Shown here in pieces: positions 56,583 to 64,000 of a DNA stretch of 64,000 bases. Below the pieces are notes generated by a model that saw nothing but the letters and a program-made list of their open reading frames with translations, ran no database searches and was not told the DNA's origin. The position numbers and the translations under genes were made by a program. How positions within the stretch are numbered: the first letter of the stretch is position 1; the number at the start of each line of letters is the position of its first letter. The DNA is from Acinetobacter guillouiae CIP 63.46 (lineage in GTDB: Bacteria > Pseudomonadota > Gammaproteobacteria > Pseudomonadales > Moraxellaceae): positions 81,947-145,946 of the forward strand of contig NZ_KB849285.1 of assembly GCF_000368145.1 (NCBI RefSeq). The letters are read 5' to 3'.

Positions 56583-59231
56583 ATGTTTAAAAAGACTTTT
56601 TTTCAAATTCACTGGTTTCTAGGGATTACAGCTGGTTTAATTCTCTCAATTATGGGAGTGACTGGTGCAATCTATTCTTATGAACAACCTATTCAAAGAT
56701 GGTTAAACCCAGACAGCTACACGGTAAAAGTTGAAAATCAGGCAAAACTCACGCCTGCTGAAATTTATCAACATTTCCAAACCCAAAACCCTGAAATGAA
56801 GATCAACAGTATTACTGTCGCAAAAGCCGCTGAAGAAGCTTCAAACATTAATATTGTCAAAGAAAGCGCTCGTAGAGGTTATACCATGATGGTAAACCCT
56901 TACACGGCCGAAGTTCTTCCAGAAGTGAAAGGCAAAGATTTTTTTCAATTTATACAGCAACTGCATCGTAACTTAACTGTCGGTGAAGTCGGTAAACAAA
57001 TTACTGGCGCCAGTACCTTGATGTTAATTTTCTTTGTACTCAGTGGCCTCTATTTACGCTGGCCGAAAAAGCATTCTTTTAAACAATGGTTTGCCATTAA
57101 GCCTAAACTCAAAGGTCGTAATTTTCTTTGGGATCTACATGCTGTAGTCGGAACGTGGGTGGTGATCTTTTATTTACTTTTAGCATGTACTGGGCTGTAT
57201 TGGTCGTATGACTGGTGGCGTAATGGTATGTTTAAAGTAATGGGGGTTGAACGACCTCAGCCTGAAATGCAAGCGGCACGTGGTGGAGAAGGTCAAGGAC
57301 GTCAAGGGGCTTCTGGCAATCCTCAACAACAACCACAACAACGTGGCGAAAAGCAAAATCAAACGACAGGTCATCAACAACCAGACCGTGAAAATAAGCA
57401 TGAGAATAAAGAAGGTTTAAAACCAGAACAAATTCAACATGTACTTACTCAAACATGGAATGGGTTTAATGCTCAAATTAATCGTGACTATTCGACACTG
57501 ACTGTTTCGATCCCTAAAAAGCCAGATGGTAAAGTTGAACTCACTTTTGTTGATGCTATTCCACAACATGAGCGTGCACGAAATAAAGCAACCTATAACT
57601 ATCAAACTGCACAAATTGAAAAATTAGACTTATACGAAAGCAAACCACTCAATGAAAAAATCATGGGAAGTATGCTCCCTGTACACCGTGGTAGTTTCTT
57701 TGGCCCAGTTTTTCAATTCATCGCAATGCTTGCGGCATTGGCAATGCCATTATTTTTTGTTACTGGATGGATGCTGTATTTAAAACGTCGTAAGCAAAAG
57801 CGACTTACGCTTGCTGCAAAACAAGCGGGTTCAGCAATTCAAATTGATCCAAATGCAACACCTTGGTTAATTACTTATGCCTCTCAAACAGGAATGTCTG
57901 AGCAATTGGCATGGCGCACCTCAACCAGTCTACAAGAAGCCCATCAGCCAACAACGGTAAAAGCTGTACAACAACTCTCTGAAGATGACCTCAAGCAAGC
58001 CAAACAGATTCTCTTGATTGCAAGTACCTATGGTACAGGTGAAGCACCTGACTTAGCCTCGCACTTTGAGAAAAAGCTTATGGCTACATCATTGGATCTT
58101 TCGCATTTAAAATATGCGGTTCTAGCATTGGGTTCACAAGACTATCCTGAGACCTATTGTAGCTTTGGGCATCGCATAGATGCATGGTTAAAACATTCTG
58201 GTGCGCAACAATTGTTTGCTACGCTTGAAGTCAACAATGGCAATAATGCAGATATCCAACATTGGAATGATGCTTTAGCAAAAGCCACAAAACTCGATCT
58301 ACAAACAATGTCTATTGATAAAGTTTTTGATCAATGGCGTCTAACAAAACGAGAATTACTCAATCCAAACAGCTTAGGCGCACCCGCATTTAATCTTGAA
58401 TTACAAGCCAGTTATGATACAGCTTGGCAAGCAGGTGATATTGCTGAAATTCAAACGGGAAATAGCCCAGAACGTATTCAATTGTTCTTGGATAAATATC
58501 AAGTTCATGCAGAAACAAAAGTGGATTCACTCGAACAAAGTATTCAAGAAGCTCTTTGGAAGCGCGATTTAACTGTTGCTGTTGAACCTTTTGCCAATAT
58601 GGAACATTTACTTGAGCAACTCCCTACACTACCGACTCGTGAGTATTCGATTGCCAGTATTCCAAGTCAGCAAGTGTTGCGTTTGGTGGTTCGTCAGCAA
58701 CAAAATCCTCAAGGTGAGCTTGGTCTCGGTTCTGGTTGGCTGACAGAACATGTGCAATTGCGTGATAAAATTGCGTTAAGAATTCGTAATAATGAATCTT
58801 TCCATTTAATTACCGATAACCGCCCGATTATCTGTATCGGAAATGGTACCGGGATTGCGGGATTAATGAGTTTGATTCATGCCCGTGTTCGTATGGACTA
58901 TACTGAAAACTGGTTGATTTTTGGTGAACGCCAACAAGCAAACGATTATTTCTTTAAAGATACAATTCAAGCTTGGCAAAATACAGCGATGCTAAAACGT
59001 ATTGATTTAGCCTTCTCTCGTGATCAAGCTGAAAAAATTTATGTACATCATAAACTGCGTGATCAAGCGGAAGAACTGAAAAAATGGGTAGCCAATGATG
59101 CGGTGATCTATGTCTGTGGCAGTATCAATGGTATGGCAACTGATGTTGATCTCGCCTTAATTGATATCCTTGGAGAAGACACAGTTGAACAATTACGTTT
59201 AGATGGTCGTTATCGTCGTGACGTTTATTAG
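56583..59231 (+). CDS. PepSY-TM / flavodoxin / ferredoxin-NADP-reductase-like fusion (iron-siderophore reductase candidate)
   Basis: 882 residues. N-terminal PepSY-associated membrane domain (about 1-400): QIHWFLGITAGLILSIMGVTGAIYSYE, later FLWDLHAVVGTWVVIFYLLLACTGLYWSYDWW (haem-ligand type His) and SMLPVHRGSFFGPVFQFIA. A Gln/Gly/Asn-rich insert lies near 235-275. Then a flavodoxin-like FMN domain (WLITYASQTGMSEQ, IASTYGTGEAPD) and a CysJ-type FAD/NADP domain (IICIGNGTGIAGLMSL, ending RYRRDVY). NADPH electrons would pass inward-to-outward to a periplasmic acceptor. The Fur box upstream suggests ferric-siderophore reduction; this is inferred. Confidence 0.85.
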   Translation: MFKKTFFQIHWFLGITAGLILSIMGVTGAIYSYEQPIQRWLNPDSYTVKVENQAKLTPAEIYQHFQTQNPEMKINSITVAKAAEEASNINIVKESARRGYTMMVNPYTAEVLPEVKGKDFFQFIQQLHRNLTVGEVGKQITGASTLMLIFFVLSGLYLRWPKKHSFKQWFAIKPKLKGRNFLWDLHAVVGTWVVIFYLLLACTGLYWSYDWWRNGMFKVMGVERPQPEMQAARGGEGQGRQGASGNPQQQPQQRGEKQNQTTGHQQPDRENKHENKEGLKPEQIQHVLTQTWNGFNAQINRDYSTLTVSIPKKPDGKVELTFVDAIPQHERARNKATYNYQTAQIEKLDLYESKPLNEKIMGSMLPVHRGSFFGPVFQFIAMLAALAMPLFFVTGWMLYLKRRKQKRLTLAAKQAGSAIQIDPNATPWLITYASQTGMSEQLAWRTSTSLQEAHQPTTVKAVQQLSEDDLKQAKQILLIASTYGTGEAPDLASHFEKKLMATSLDLSHLKYAVLALGSQDYPETYCSFGHRIDAWLKHSGAQQLFATLEVNNGNNADIQHWNDALAKATKLDLQTMSIDKVFDQWRLTKRELLNPNSLGAPAFNLELQASYDTAWQAGDIAEIQTGNSPERIQLFLDKYQVHAETKVDSLEQSIQEALWKRDLTVAVEPFANMEHLLEQLPTLPTREYSIASIPSQQVLRLVVRQQQNPQGELGLGSGWLTEHVQLRDKIALRIRNNESFHLITDNRPIICIGNGTGIAGLMSLIHARVRMDYTENWLIFGERQQANDYFFKDTIQAWQNTAMLKRIDLAFSRDQAEKIYVHHKLRDQAEELKKWVANDAVIYVCGSINGMATDVDLALIDILGEDTVEQLRLDGRYRRDVY

Positions 59232-59257
59232 GGTCTATTGAATAAATTTACCCGCCA

Positions 59258-59287
59258 AAACCGAGCTCGATTGCTCGGTTTTTTTTG
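59258..59287 (+). terminator. Terminator after the PepSY reductase gene
   Basis: AAACCGAGC (59258-59267 region) and GCTCGGTTT around a 6-base loop, followed by a run of T. Confidence 0.88.
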
Positions 59288-59355
59288 ATTCATATATAAT
59301 AAATACACAGATTTCGTTTAGAATTAGACTAATTTTTAATGATTTGTTTTCACCC

Positions 59356-60141
59356 ATGTATAACAATAAACTCTTCCGCATTGTCTTTTTTTTGCTGGGA
59401 TTTGTCTTATTCCTCGATGGATTTATTTTAATTTTATATAAAAAAATCCACTTAGGAACAATACTCCCTTTGCTGATTGGCTTAGCCTTTATCACTACAG
59501 TGCTATGGAGCCAACACATTCAGCAGTATTTAGCACAACACTTAAAGTTAAAGAAAATCTGGCGCTCAGGATGGATTCTATTTACGCTTTGGTCTGTCAG
59601 CTTAATCGGCTTCTTTGGTTATATCCACTTAAAATCCCAACAAAATACAGCAGAAAACAATCTACAAGCGATTATTGTGTTAGGCAGTGGGATTACCCAA
59701 GGAAAAGCCTCACCGACCCTCGCAAAACGTTTAGATCAAGCCGGCGAAATTGCAAAACAACAATCACAAGCTTTGATCATTGTCAGTGGTGGTTTAGATT
59801 TTGGTGAAGAAAAAACCGAAGCAGAAATTATGTCGCAATATCTACAAGAGCATATACAAATCCAAGCCAGTAGGATCCTACAAGAAAATAAAAGTACCAG
59901 TACTGACTTAAACCTAAAAAATAGCCAAGCGATTTTAAAAGCGCATGGTTTAACTTTAGACTCTAAAATTGCGATTGTGACCAGTGATTTTCACACCTTA
60001 CGTGCCGCAGCAATCGCCAGAAAACAAGGCTATCATAACTTCATTACTGTAGGTGCTGAAACCCCACTCACGACACGTTATAACGCATGGTTAAGAGAGT
60101 ACTTTGCCTATATCAGCGGGTGGATGCTCGGTGAATATTAA
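59356..60141 (+). CDS. YdcF/ElyC/SanA-type DUF218 envelope protein
   Basis: About 261 residues. Three N-terminal helices (about 8-28, 35-52, 72-90), then a DUF218 domain: AIIVLGSGITQGKASPTLAKRLDQA, ALIIVSGGLDFGEEKTEAEIM, ILQENKSTSTDLNLKNS and IVTSDFHTLRAAAIARKQG. Members such as ElyC act in undecaprenyl-lipid or barrier functions. The ATG at 59356 follows no clear ribosome-binding site; a TTG lies four codons earlier. Confidence 0.88.
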   Translation: MYNNKLFRIVFFLLGFVLFLDGFILILYKKIHLGTILPLLIGLAFITTVLWSQHIQQYLAQHLKLKKIWRSGWILFTLWSVSLIGFFGYIHLKSQQNTAENNLQAIIVLGSGITQGKASPTLAKRLDQAGEIAKQQSQALIIVSGGLDFGEEKTEAEIMSQYLQEHIQIQASRILQENKSTSTDLNLKNSQAILKAHGLTLDSKIAIVTSDFHTLRAAAIARKQGYHNFITVGAETPLTTRYNAWLREYFAYISGWMLGEY

Positions 60142-60174
60142 GGCACAGAAAACCATATCATTGTCTGTACAGCG

Positions 60175-60642
60175 TTACTGATGTAAGCGAATTTTCCGTG
60201 GTAACGGTAAGCGTTTATTGTTTTGAAATAACTCAGGTTGAGTCGTATACATCTGATATAAATAATTTTTGATATCGAGTAAAAATTTATTTGTTGAAAC
60301 TAAAATATTCCGCCCTTCTGGGGTTAAATTTATAGAAATTGCCGTATTATTTTGTTTGATAAAAGGAATCATCTGTTCAATAAAAACAATGAGTTCAACT
60401 TCTTGAACTGCGTAACGGCTCCAGTTATCTTTAATCAGAAGTTGTGCCAAATTTTTACTTTGCCAAACAGCTAAAGACTGTTGCCCTGTCGGTGATGCGC
60501 ACAAAGCCCAGCCATCATCATAAAGAACAAAAACCTTGGTTTGTGAAACAATCATTTCGACAAAATGTTTATATTGGTCTAGGGTTTGAACTGAGTTTTT
60601 TTGAATTGAAGACGCAGCTTTACGTTGATATGGATTTCGCAT
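60175..60642 (-). CDS. DUF2750 domain protein
   Basis: 155 residues. HFVEMIVSQTKVFVLYDDGWALCASPTGQQSLAVWQSKNLAQLLI matches the DUF2750 pattern (VxLYDDGWAL ... LPxW). The C-terminal part is helical and basic. Function unknown. Confidence 0.75.
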   Translation of the reverse strand: MRNPYQRKAASSIQKNSVQTLDQYKHFVEMIVSQTKVFVLYDDGWALCASPTGQQSLAVWQSKNLAQLLIKDNWSRYAVQEVELIVFIEQMIPFIKQNNTAISINLTPEGRNILVSTNKFLLDIKNYLYQMYTTQPELFQNNKRLPLPRKIRLHQ

Positions 60643-60717
60643 AGAAAATTTATTTTTAAAATACTTATGCTTATATATTATACAGAAGTTCTAAACAAAT
60701 AACTAGATTGGAAAATT

Positions 60718-60793
60718 TGGTGGGCGCTGACGGGATCGAACCGCCGACATTCTGCTTGTAAGGCAGACGCTCTACCAACTGAGCTAAGCGCCC
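60718..60793 (-). tRNA. tRNA-Val(TAC) copy 1
   Basis: 76 bases including encoded CCA. Acceptor GGGCGCT/AGCGCCC, T-loop GGTTCGATCCC, anticodon arm TCTGC-CTTACAA-GCAGA with anticodon TAC. Last of the array in transcription order. Confidence 0.97.
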
Positions 60794-60977
60794 TGAGTGT
60801 GGATAAACAAAGTTGTTACTCTGTTTGAACCTATAAGAAAATCGATGATTTAATCTTAAGTTCTATCCTAAAGATGGGGAGTAAGCGATATGAAGTCTAT
60901 AATGTTTGATCTCTAAAAATCAAAAAACTTCAAATTCTTACAATTCCAAGTATCTTGATCTCAGGAAATAAGATAAA

Positions 60978-61054
60978 TGGCGCAGCGGACGGGACTCGAA
61001 CCCGCGACCCTCGGCGTGACAGGCCGATATTCTAACCAACTGAACTACCGCTGC
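60978..61054 (-). tRNA. tRNA-Asp(GTC) copy 1
   Basis: 77 bases including CCA. Acceptor GCAGCGG/CCGCTGC, discriminator G, anticodon loop CTGTCAC with anticodon GTC. Part of a 268-bp repeat unit with the Val gene upstream. Confidence 0.97.
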
Positions 61055-61062
61055 GTTGTATA

Positions 61063-61138
61063 TGGTGGGCGCTGACGGGATCGAACCGCCGACATTCTGC
61101 TTGTAAGGCAGACGCTCTACCAACTGAGCTAAGCGCCC
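61063..61138 (-). tRNA. tRNA-Val(TAC) copy 2
   Basis: Identical by eye to the other Val copies; anticodon TAC, encoded CCA. It lies 8 bases upstream of tRNA-Asp copy 1. Confidence 0.97.
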
Positions 61139-61245
61139 TGAGTGTGGATCTTCACAATATTACTTTATCAGAACATAAAAGAAAACAATATTCCCTTTCA
61201 AATTCTTATACATCCAAATATCTTGATCTCAGGAAATAAGATAAA

Positions 61246-61322
61246 TGGCGCAGCGGACGGGACTCGAACCCGCGACCCTCGGCGTGACAGGCCGATATTC
61301 TAACCAACTGAACTACCGCTGC
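61246..61322 (-). tRNA. tRNA-Asp(GTC) copy 2
   Basis: Same sequence as Asp copy 1 by eye, exactly 268 bp away; anticodon GTC, encoded CCA. Confidence 0.97.
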
Positions 61323-61330
61323 GTTGTATA

Positions 61331-61406
61331 TGGTGGGCGCTGACGGGATCGAACCGCCGACATTCTGCTTGTAAGGCAGACGCTCTACCAACTGAGCTAA
61401 GCGCCC
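61331..61406 (-). tRNA. tRNA-Val(TAC) copy 3
   Basis: Same as other Val copies, 268 bp from copy 2; anticodon TAC, encoded CCA. Confidence 0.97.
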
Positions 61407-61513
61407 TGAGTGTGGATCTTCACAATATTACTTTATCAGAACATAAAAGAAAACAATATTCCCTTTCAAATTCTTATACATCCAAATATCTTGATCTCAG
61501 GAAATAAGATAAA

Positions 61514-61590
61514 TGGCGCAGCGGACGGGACTCGAACCCGCGACCCTCGGCGTGACAGGCCGATATTCTAACCAACTGAACTACCGCTGC
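61514..61590 (-). tRNA. tRNA-Asp(GTC) copy 3
   Basis: Same as other Asp copies, 268 bp from copy 2; anticodon GTC, encoded CCA. Confidence 0.97.
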
Positions 61591-61598
61591 ATTGTATG

Positions 61599-61674
61599 TG
61601 GTGGGCGCTGACGGGATCGAACCGCCGACATTCTGCTTGTAAGGCAGACGCTCTACCAACTGAGCTAAGCGCCC
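61599..61674 (-). tRNA. tRNA-Val(TAC) copy 4
   Basis: Same as other Val copies, 268 bp from copy 3; the 8-base spacer to Asp copy 3 differs at two positions from the other units. Confidence 0.97.
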
Positions 61675-61746
61675 TAAACTAGAATAAATAAAAAGCTATT
61701 TAGACTCTAATTCAGTATTACATGTCACTGCAAAATCATTCTAAAG

Positions 61747-61823
61747 TGGCGCAGCGGACGGGACTCGAACCCGCGACCCTCGGCGTGACAGGCCGATATT
61801 CTAACCAACTGAACTACCGCTGC
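61747..61823 (-). tRNA. tRNA-Asp(GTC) copy 4
   Basis: Same tRNA sequence, but flanked by unrelated spacers, so it lies outside the 268-bp amplification. Confidence 0.97.
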
Positions 61824-61867
61824 ACTTTAACAAATGAATTGCTATACATACGATGATTGAATTTAAG

Positions 61868-61944
61868 TGGCGCAGCGGACGGGACTCGAACCCGCGACCC
61901 TCGGCGTGACAGGCCGATATTCTAACCAACTGAACTACCGCTGC
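61868..61944 (-). tRNA. tRNA-Asp(GTC) copy 5
   Basis: Second gene in transcription order; two Asp genes (copies 5 and 4) follow one another here, separated by 44 bp. Confidence 0.97.
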
Positions 61945-61967
61945 ACTAAAAATTCAACGTTAAAGCT

Positions 61968-62043
61968 TGGTGGGCGCTGACGGGATCGAACCGCCGACAT
62001 TCTGCTTGTAAGGCAGACGCTCTACCAACTGAGCTAAGCGCCC
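61968..62043 (-). tRNA. tRNA-Val(TAC) copy 5
   Basis: First gene of the array in transcription order, about 26 bases downstream of a consensus promoter; anticodon TAC, encoded CCA. Confidence 0.97.
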
Positions 62044-62069
62044 TAACGACTTCATCGTTTGTGAGGTGC

Positions 62070-62097
62070 ATTATAGAGAATCTTTACTGAGTGTCAA
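62070..62097 (-). promoter_or_regulatory. Promoter of the tRNA array
   Basis: On the minus strand TTGACA (62092-62097), a 16-base spacer and TATAAT (62070-62075), both perfect consensus, with a following GC-containing stretch (GCACC) like a stringent-control discriminator. It should drive all ten tRNA genes; no other clear promoter is seen inside the array. Confidence 0.85.
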
Positions 62098-62325
62098 ACG
62101 CTTTTCTCGATGTTTTACCTATTTTAGGTTTGAGTGATTAAAAAATAGATCATTTTAGTTTAAATTGGTGTTTTTTGTTTATTATTTATCTATTTATAAG
62201 GTTTTAAAACCTGTATTTTAATTAAATTGAGTTGATCATTTAATCAATATTTTAACCCTATTATCTATTTGCTCTAAACTTAATAAAATATTCAGTACTG
62301 AATGATCAAGAATATCAAATAAAGG

Positions 62326-62724
62326 CTATTCGGATTTATCCATTTCATTCAGATTTTTTACAATAGGTTTTGGTTCAGGGCGCAACCAAAGCCAGATAGC
62401 CACAATCAACATGGTCACATCGGTAAAAATTTTCACAGCCAGTGGTGCATTGGTGAATAACATAATTACTCCACTGATCAACATCATAATACTGGCGATC
62501 CACTTTGCTTTACGTGGCACAGTCCCATTTTCACGCCAAGCACGAAGCGTTGCACCATATTTTGGATGATTGAGTAACCAAGCATCAACCTGTGGCCAAC
62601 CTTTTGATGCCGCCCAAGCTGCCAAGATGAGGAAAACTGTCGTTGGCATTCCCGGTAATATTGCCCCAATAAACCCGAGTACAATAAAAACAATCACCAA
62701 TGTTCGCCAAAACAAAACTTTCAT
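62326..62724 (-). CDS. ybaN: YbaN (DUF454) family inner membrane protein
   Basis: 132 residues. LGFIGAILPGMPTTVFLILAAWAASKG is the DUF454 signature, followed by HPKYGATLRAWRENGTVPRKAKW and two further helices. Small polytopic membrane protein of unknown role. Confidence 0.9.
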   Translation of the reverse strand: MKVLFWRTLVIVFIVLGFIGAILPGMPTTVFLILAAWAASKGWPQVDAWLLNHPKYGATLRAWRENGTVPRKAKWIASIMMLISGVIMLFTNAPLAVKIFTDVTMLIVAIWLWLRPEPKPIVKNLNEMDKSE

Positions 62725-62950
62725 AGATTAACTCAATCTGCCCATTCGACTAGTATACCGCCCAAATGATTTTGCCAGTATATTTTAAATCAATTGAAAT
62801 CATTGTATTTTAAAATCACGGTGTTCATCATTTCCAATACAGTCAAATTGAGCTTGCATGTTGATCCACTTATTTGCTTGAATCTCAACACACTAAAAAC
62901 CTTTTCTTTAAAAATAAACTGAGTGAGTCCTCAGCTTAGGACAACATACA

Positions 62951-63796
62951 ATGACAGACTTCTTTGAGCCTTGGTTAAAGTACAAACACCCTATTGTTCG
63001 TCAATTGGCTTTTTGCATTGCCAGTCCCAATATTATTCAGCATCTGCCTGATGAATTAGAAATTAAAAATCGTTTTGAAGTACACGACACGGCGTTTTGG
63101 CAACAACAATATATAGATTTTCAAACACGCTTAGATCAACTTGATCATGACCCCACCCCACTCATTGAATTTGTACAACAGCTTAAAAGCACACGTTTAG
63201 GTTTACGTTTTGAATATTTATTTTGGTTCTGGTTACAAGATGAAGCCAATCAACACTATCAACTGATTCAGCATAGTATCCAAATCATTGAAGCAAAGAA
63301 TACATTAGGCGAAATTGATTTCCTTGTTCGTAATCAGGCCACAAAACAGATTGAGCATTGGGAAGTTGCTTTAAAGTACTATTTAGGCGAATCAAACTTA
63401 CACTTAAAGCATTGGTATGGTCTAAATCGTAGCGACACCCTTTTACGAAAACTAAATCATTTCTCAGAAAAACAATTTCAATTTACCCAGGCTTTAGATC
63501 TTAAAATTGAAAAGAAACTGGCTGTGATGAAAGGACAGCTTTATCTGCCTCACAATACAGACGGTGTTGCATCCCCCTCATGGATCAACAAGCAACGTCG
63601 ATTGGGTCAATGGGGACATCACATTGCACAAGATTTTTACCGCCTACAACGGCATGAATGGATTTGCCCAGATCTAAAGCAAAGCTCAGCTGCTGCCCAA
63701 TTTTGGTGTAATGGTTTATATCATGATACCCATAGCCTGCAATTTTATATGTACCGCCAAGCCCCTCTGGCGCTTTTCTTTGACATAAATGCTTAA
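62951..63796 (+). CDS. DUF1853 family protein
   Basis: 281 residues, cytosolic. HPIVRQLAFCIASPNII at the N-terminus, LGLRFEYLFWFWLQ, and a nuclease-like strand region TLGEIDFLVRNQATKQIEHWEVALKYYL (an E-x-D ... E-x-K-like arrangement) are typical of DUF1853. The PD-(D/E)XK-like pattern hints at a nuclease fold, but activity is unproven. Confidence 0.83.
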   Translation: MTDFFEPWLKYKHPIVRQLAFCIASPNIIQHLPDELEIKNRFEVHDTAFWQQQYIDFQTRLDQLDHDPTPLIEFVQQLKSTRLGLRFEYLFWFWLQDEANQHYQLIQHSIQIIEAKNTLGEIDFLVRNQATKQIEHWEVALKYYLGESNLHLKHWYGLNRSDTLLRKLNHFSEKQFQFTQALDLKIEKKLAVMKGQLYLPHNTDGVASPSWINKQRRLGQWGHHIAQDFYRLQRHEWICPDLKQSSAAAQFWCNGLYHDTHSLQFYMYRQAPLALFFDINA

Positions 63797-63911
63797 TTAT
63801 TCACGTTTCTTATACACGGTTTAACCAATCCACTCATAAAAACATAACGATATATTGACCCGATGCTCGTATACTAAAATTCTAATTAACGCGTGAAACA
63901 CGGAGATAGTA

Positions 63912-64000
63912 ATGAAAAAAATTTTAGCAGTTTCAATGTTATTCGCTTTTGTTTTAGCTGGTTGCAACACATTTAAAGGTGTTGGTAAGGATGTATCTAA
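63912..64000 (+). CDS. Entericidin-like small lipoprotein (3' end cut by window edge)
   Basis: The first 29 codons are visible: MKKILAVSMLFAFVLAGC gives a lipoprotein signal with lipobox LAGC, followed by NTFKGVGKDVS, the usual start of entericidin A/B mature sequences. GGAGATAGTA precedes the ATG. Entericidins are toxin/antidote-type small lipoproteins linked to programmed lysis in E. coli. The stop lies outside the window. Confidence 0.82.
   Translation, partial: MKKILAVSMLFAFVLAGCNTFKGVGKDVS

Larger units (their letters stand above)
60950..61674 (-). repeat. 268-bp tandem repeat carrying Asp-Val tRNA pairs
   Basis: Three tRNA-Asp/tRNA-Val pairs start at 60978, 61246 and 61514, exactly 268 bp apart. 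The 107-bp spacers 61139-61245 and 61407-61513 appear identical, while the spacer before copy 1 diverges beyond about 60947. This points to recent tandem duplication. Confidence 0.9.

Noticed and set aside
59228-59250. ATTAGGGTCTATTGAATAAA after the PepSY gene as a second copy of the MITE end
   Set aside because: Only the first ten bases match the element end at 40928; no matching right end or TA duplication found.
59235-59519. Minus-strand 94-residue frame at the ydcF 5' end
   Set aside because: It overlaps the terminator and the ydcF coding start; Lys/Ser-rich, without a start site or recognisable motif.
60938-61659. Three near-identical 61-residue open frames (60938-61123, 61206-61391, 61474-61659) beginning MVERLPYKQN
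   Set aside because: They are antisense-free readings through tRNA-Val and tRNA-Asp sequence itself and repeat every 268 bp with the tRNA units; no ribosome-binding site.

Overview
The window looks like about 64 kb of chromosome from an Acinetobacter species (Gammaproteobacteria, Moraxellaceae). This rests on the low-GC coding style and on families and gene orders I associate with the genus: a filA-filF cluster, an ABZJ_00895-type membrane protein, rpoN-hpf and ibaG-murA-hisG. No species can be named from the sequence alone. No prophage, CRISPR array, rRNA or complete insertion sequence was seen.

Layout. 1-1.9 kb: copper resistance (copA cut by the window edge, copL-like). 2-12.4 kb: housekeeping and envelope genes, mostly on the minus strand (rpe, an M48 protease with a YjgN-type protein, fghA, a C13 caspase-like membrane protease, rsmJ-uppP-tsaB, a gamma carbonic anhydrase and two Nudix hydrolases). 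A regularly spaced array of DnaA-box-like 9-mers lies just past the 3' end of rpe. 12.5-20.7 kb: a six-gene envelope cluster, filA to filF, encoding a secreted beta-rich protein, a C39-like cysteine peptidase, two outer-membrane barrels, a Pro/Lys-rich exported protein and a large lipoprotein. Its composition recalls the Pseudomonas Fap amyloid export system. 20.9-30 kb: pabB, then histidine genes (hisC, hisD, hisG), murA, ibaG, hpf and rpoN. 30.5-33.9 kb: the glutamate/aspartate ABC importer gltIJKL, behind a near-perfect sigma-54 promoter with an ideal CRP-type palindrome upstream, next to divergent rpoN.

34-42 kb: accessory envelope genes: a three-lipoprotein cassette (CsgG-like, DUF4810, DUF799), a LysE exporter, oleate hydratase, a methyltransferase between two paralogous secreted Cys-rich proteins, a MITE-like element that supplies the first codons of one of those paralogues, and an M15-like lipoprotein. 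42-45.6 kb: a TetR-MFS-HlyD efflux operon with a perfect palindromic operator. 45.7-60.6 kb: metabolic, channel and transport genes, several very small membrane proteins, a candidate structured sRNA near 51.9 kb, YccS, a Fur-box-preceded PepSY/flavoreductase fusion, and YdcF. 60.7-62.1 kb: ten alternating tRNA-Val(TAC) and tRNA-Asp(GTC) genes, amplified in 268-bp units and read from one strong promoter. 62.3-64 kb: ybaN, a DUF1853 gene and the start of an entericidin-like lipoprotein gene.

All functional calls are from reading translated sequence. No database search was run, so family names rest on recognition of motifs and overall sequence.
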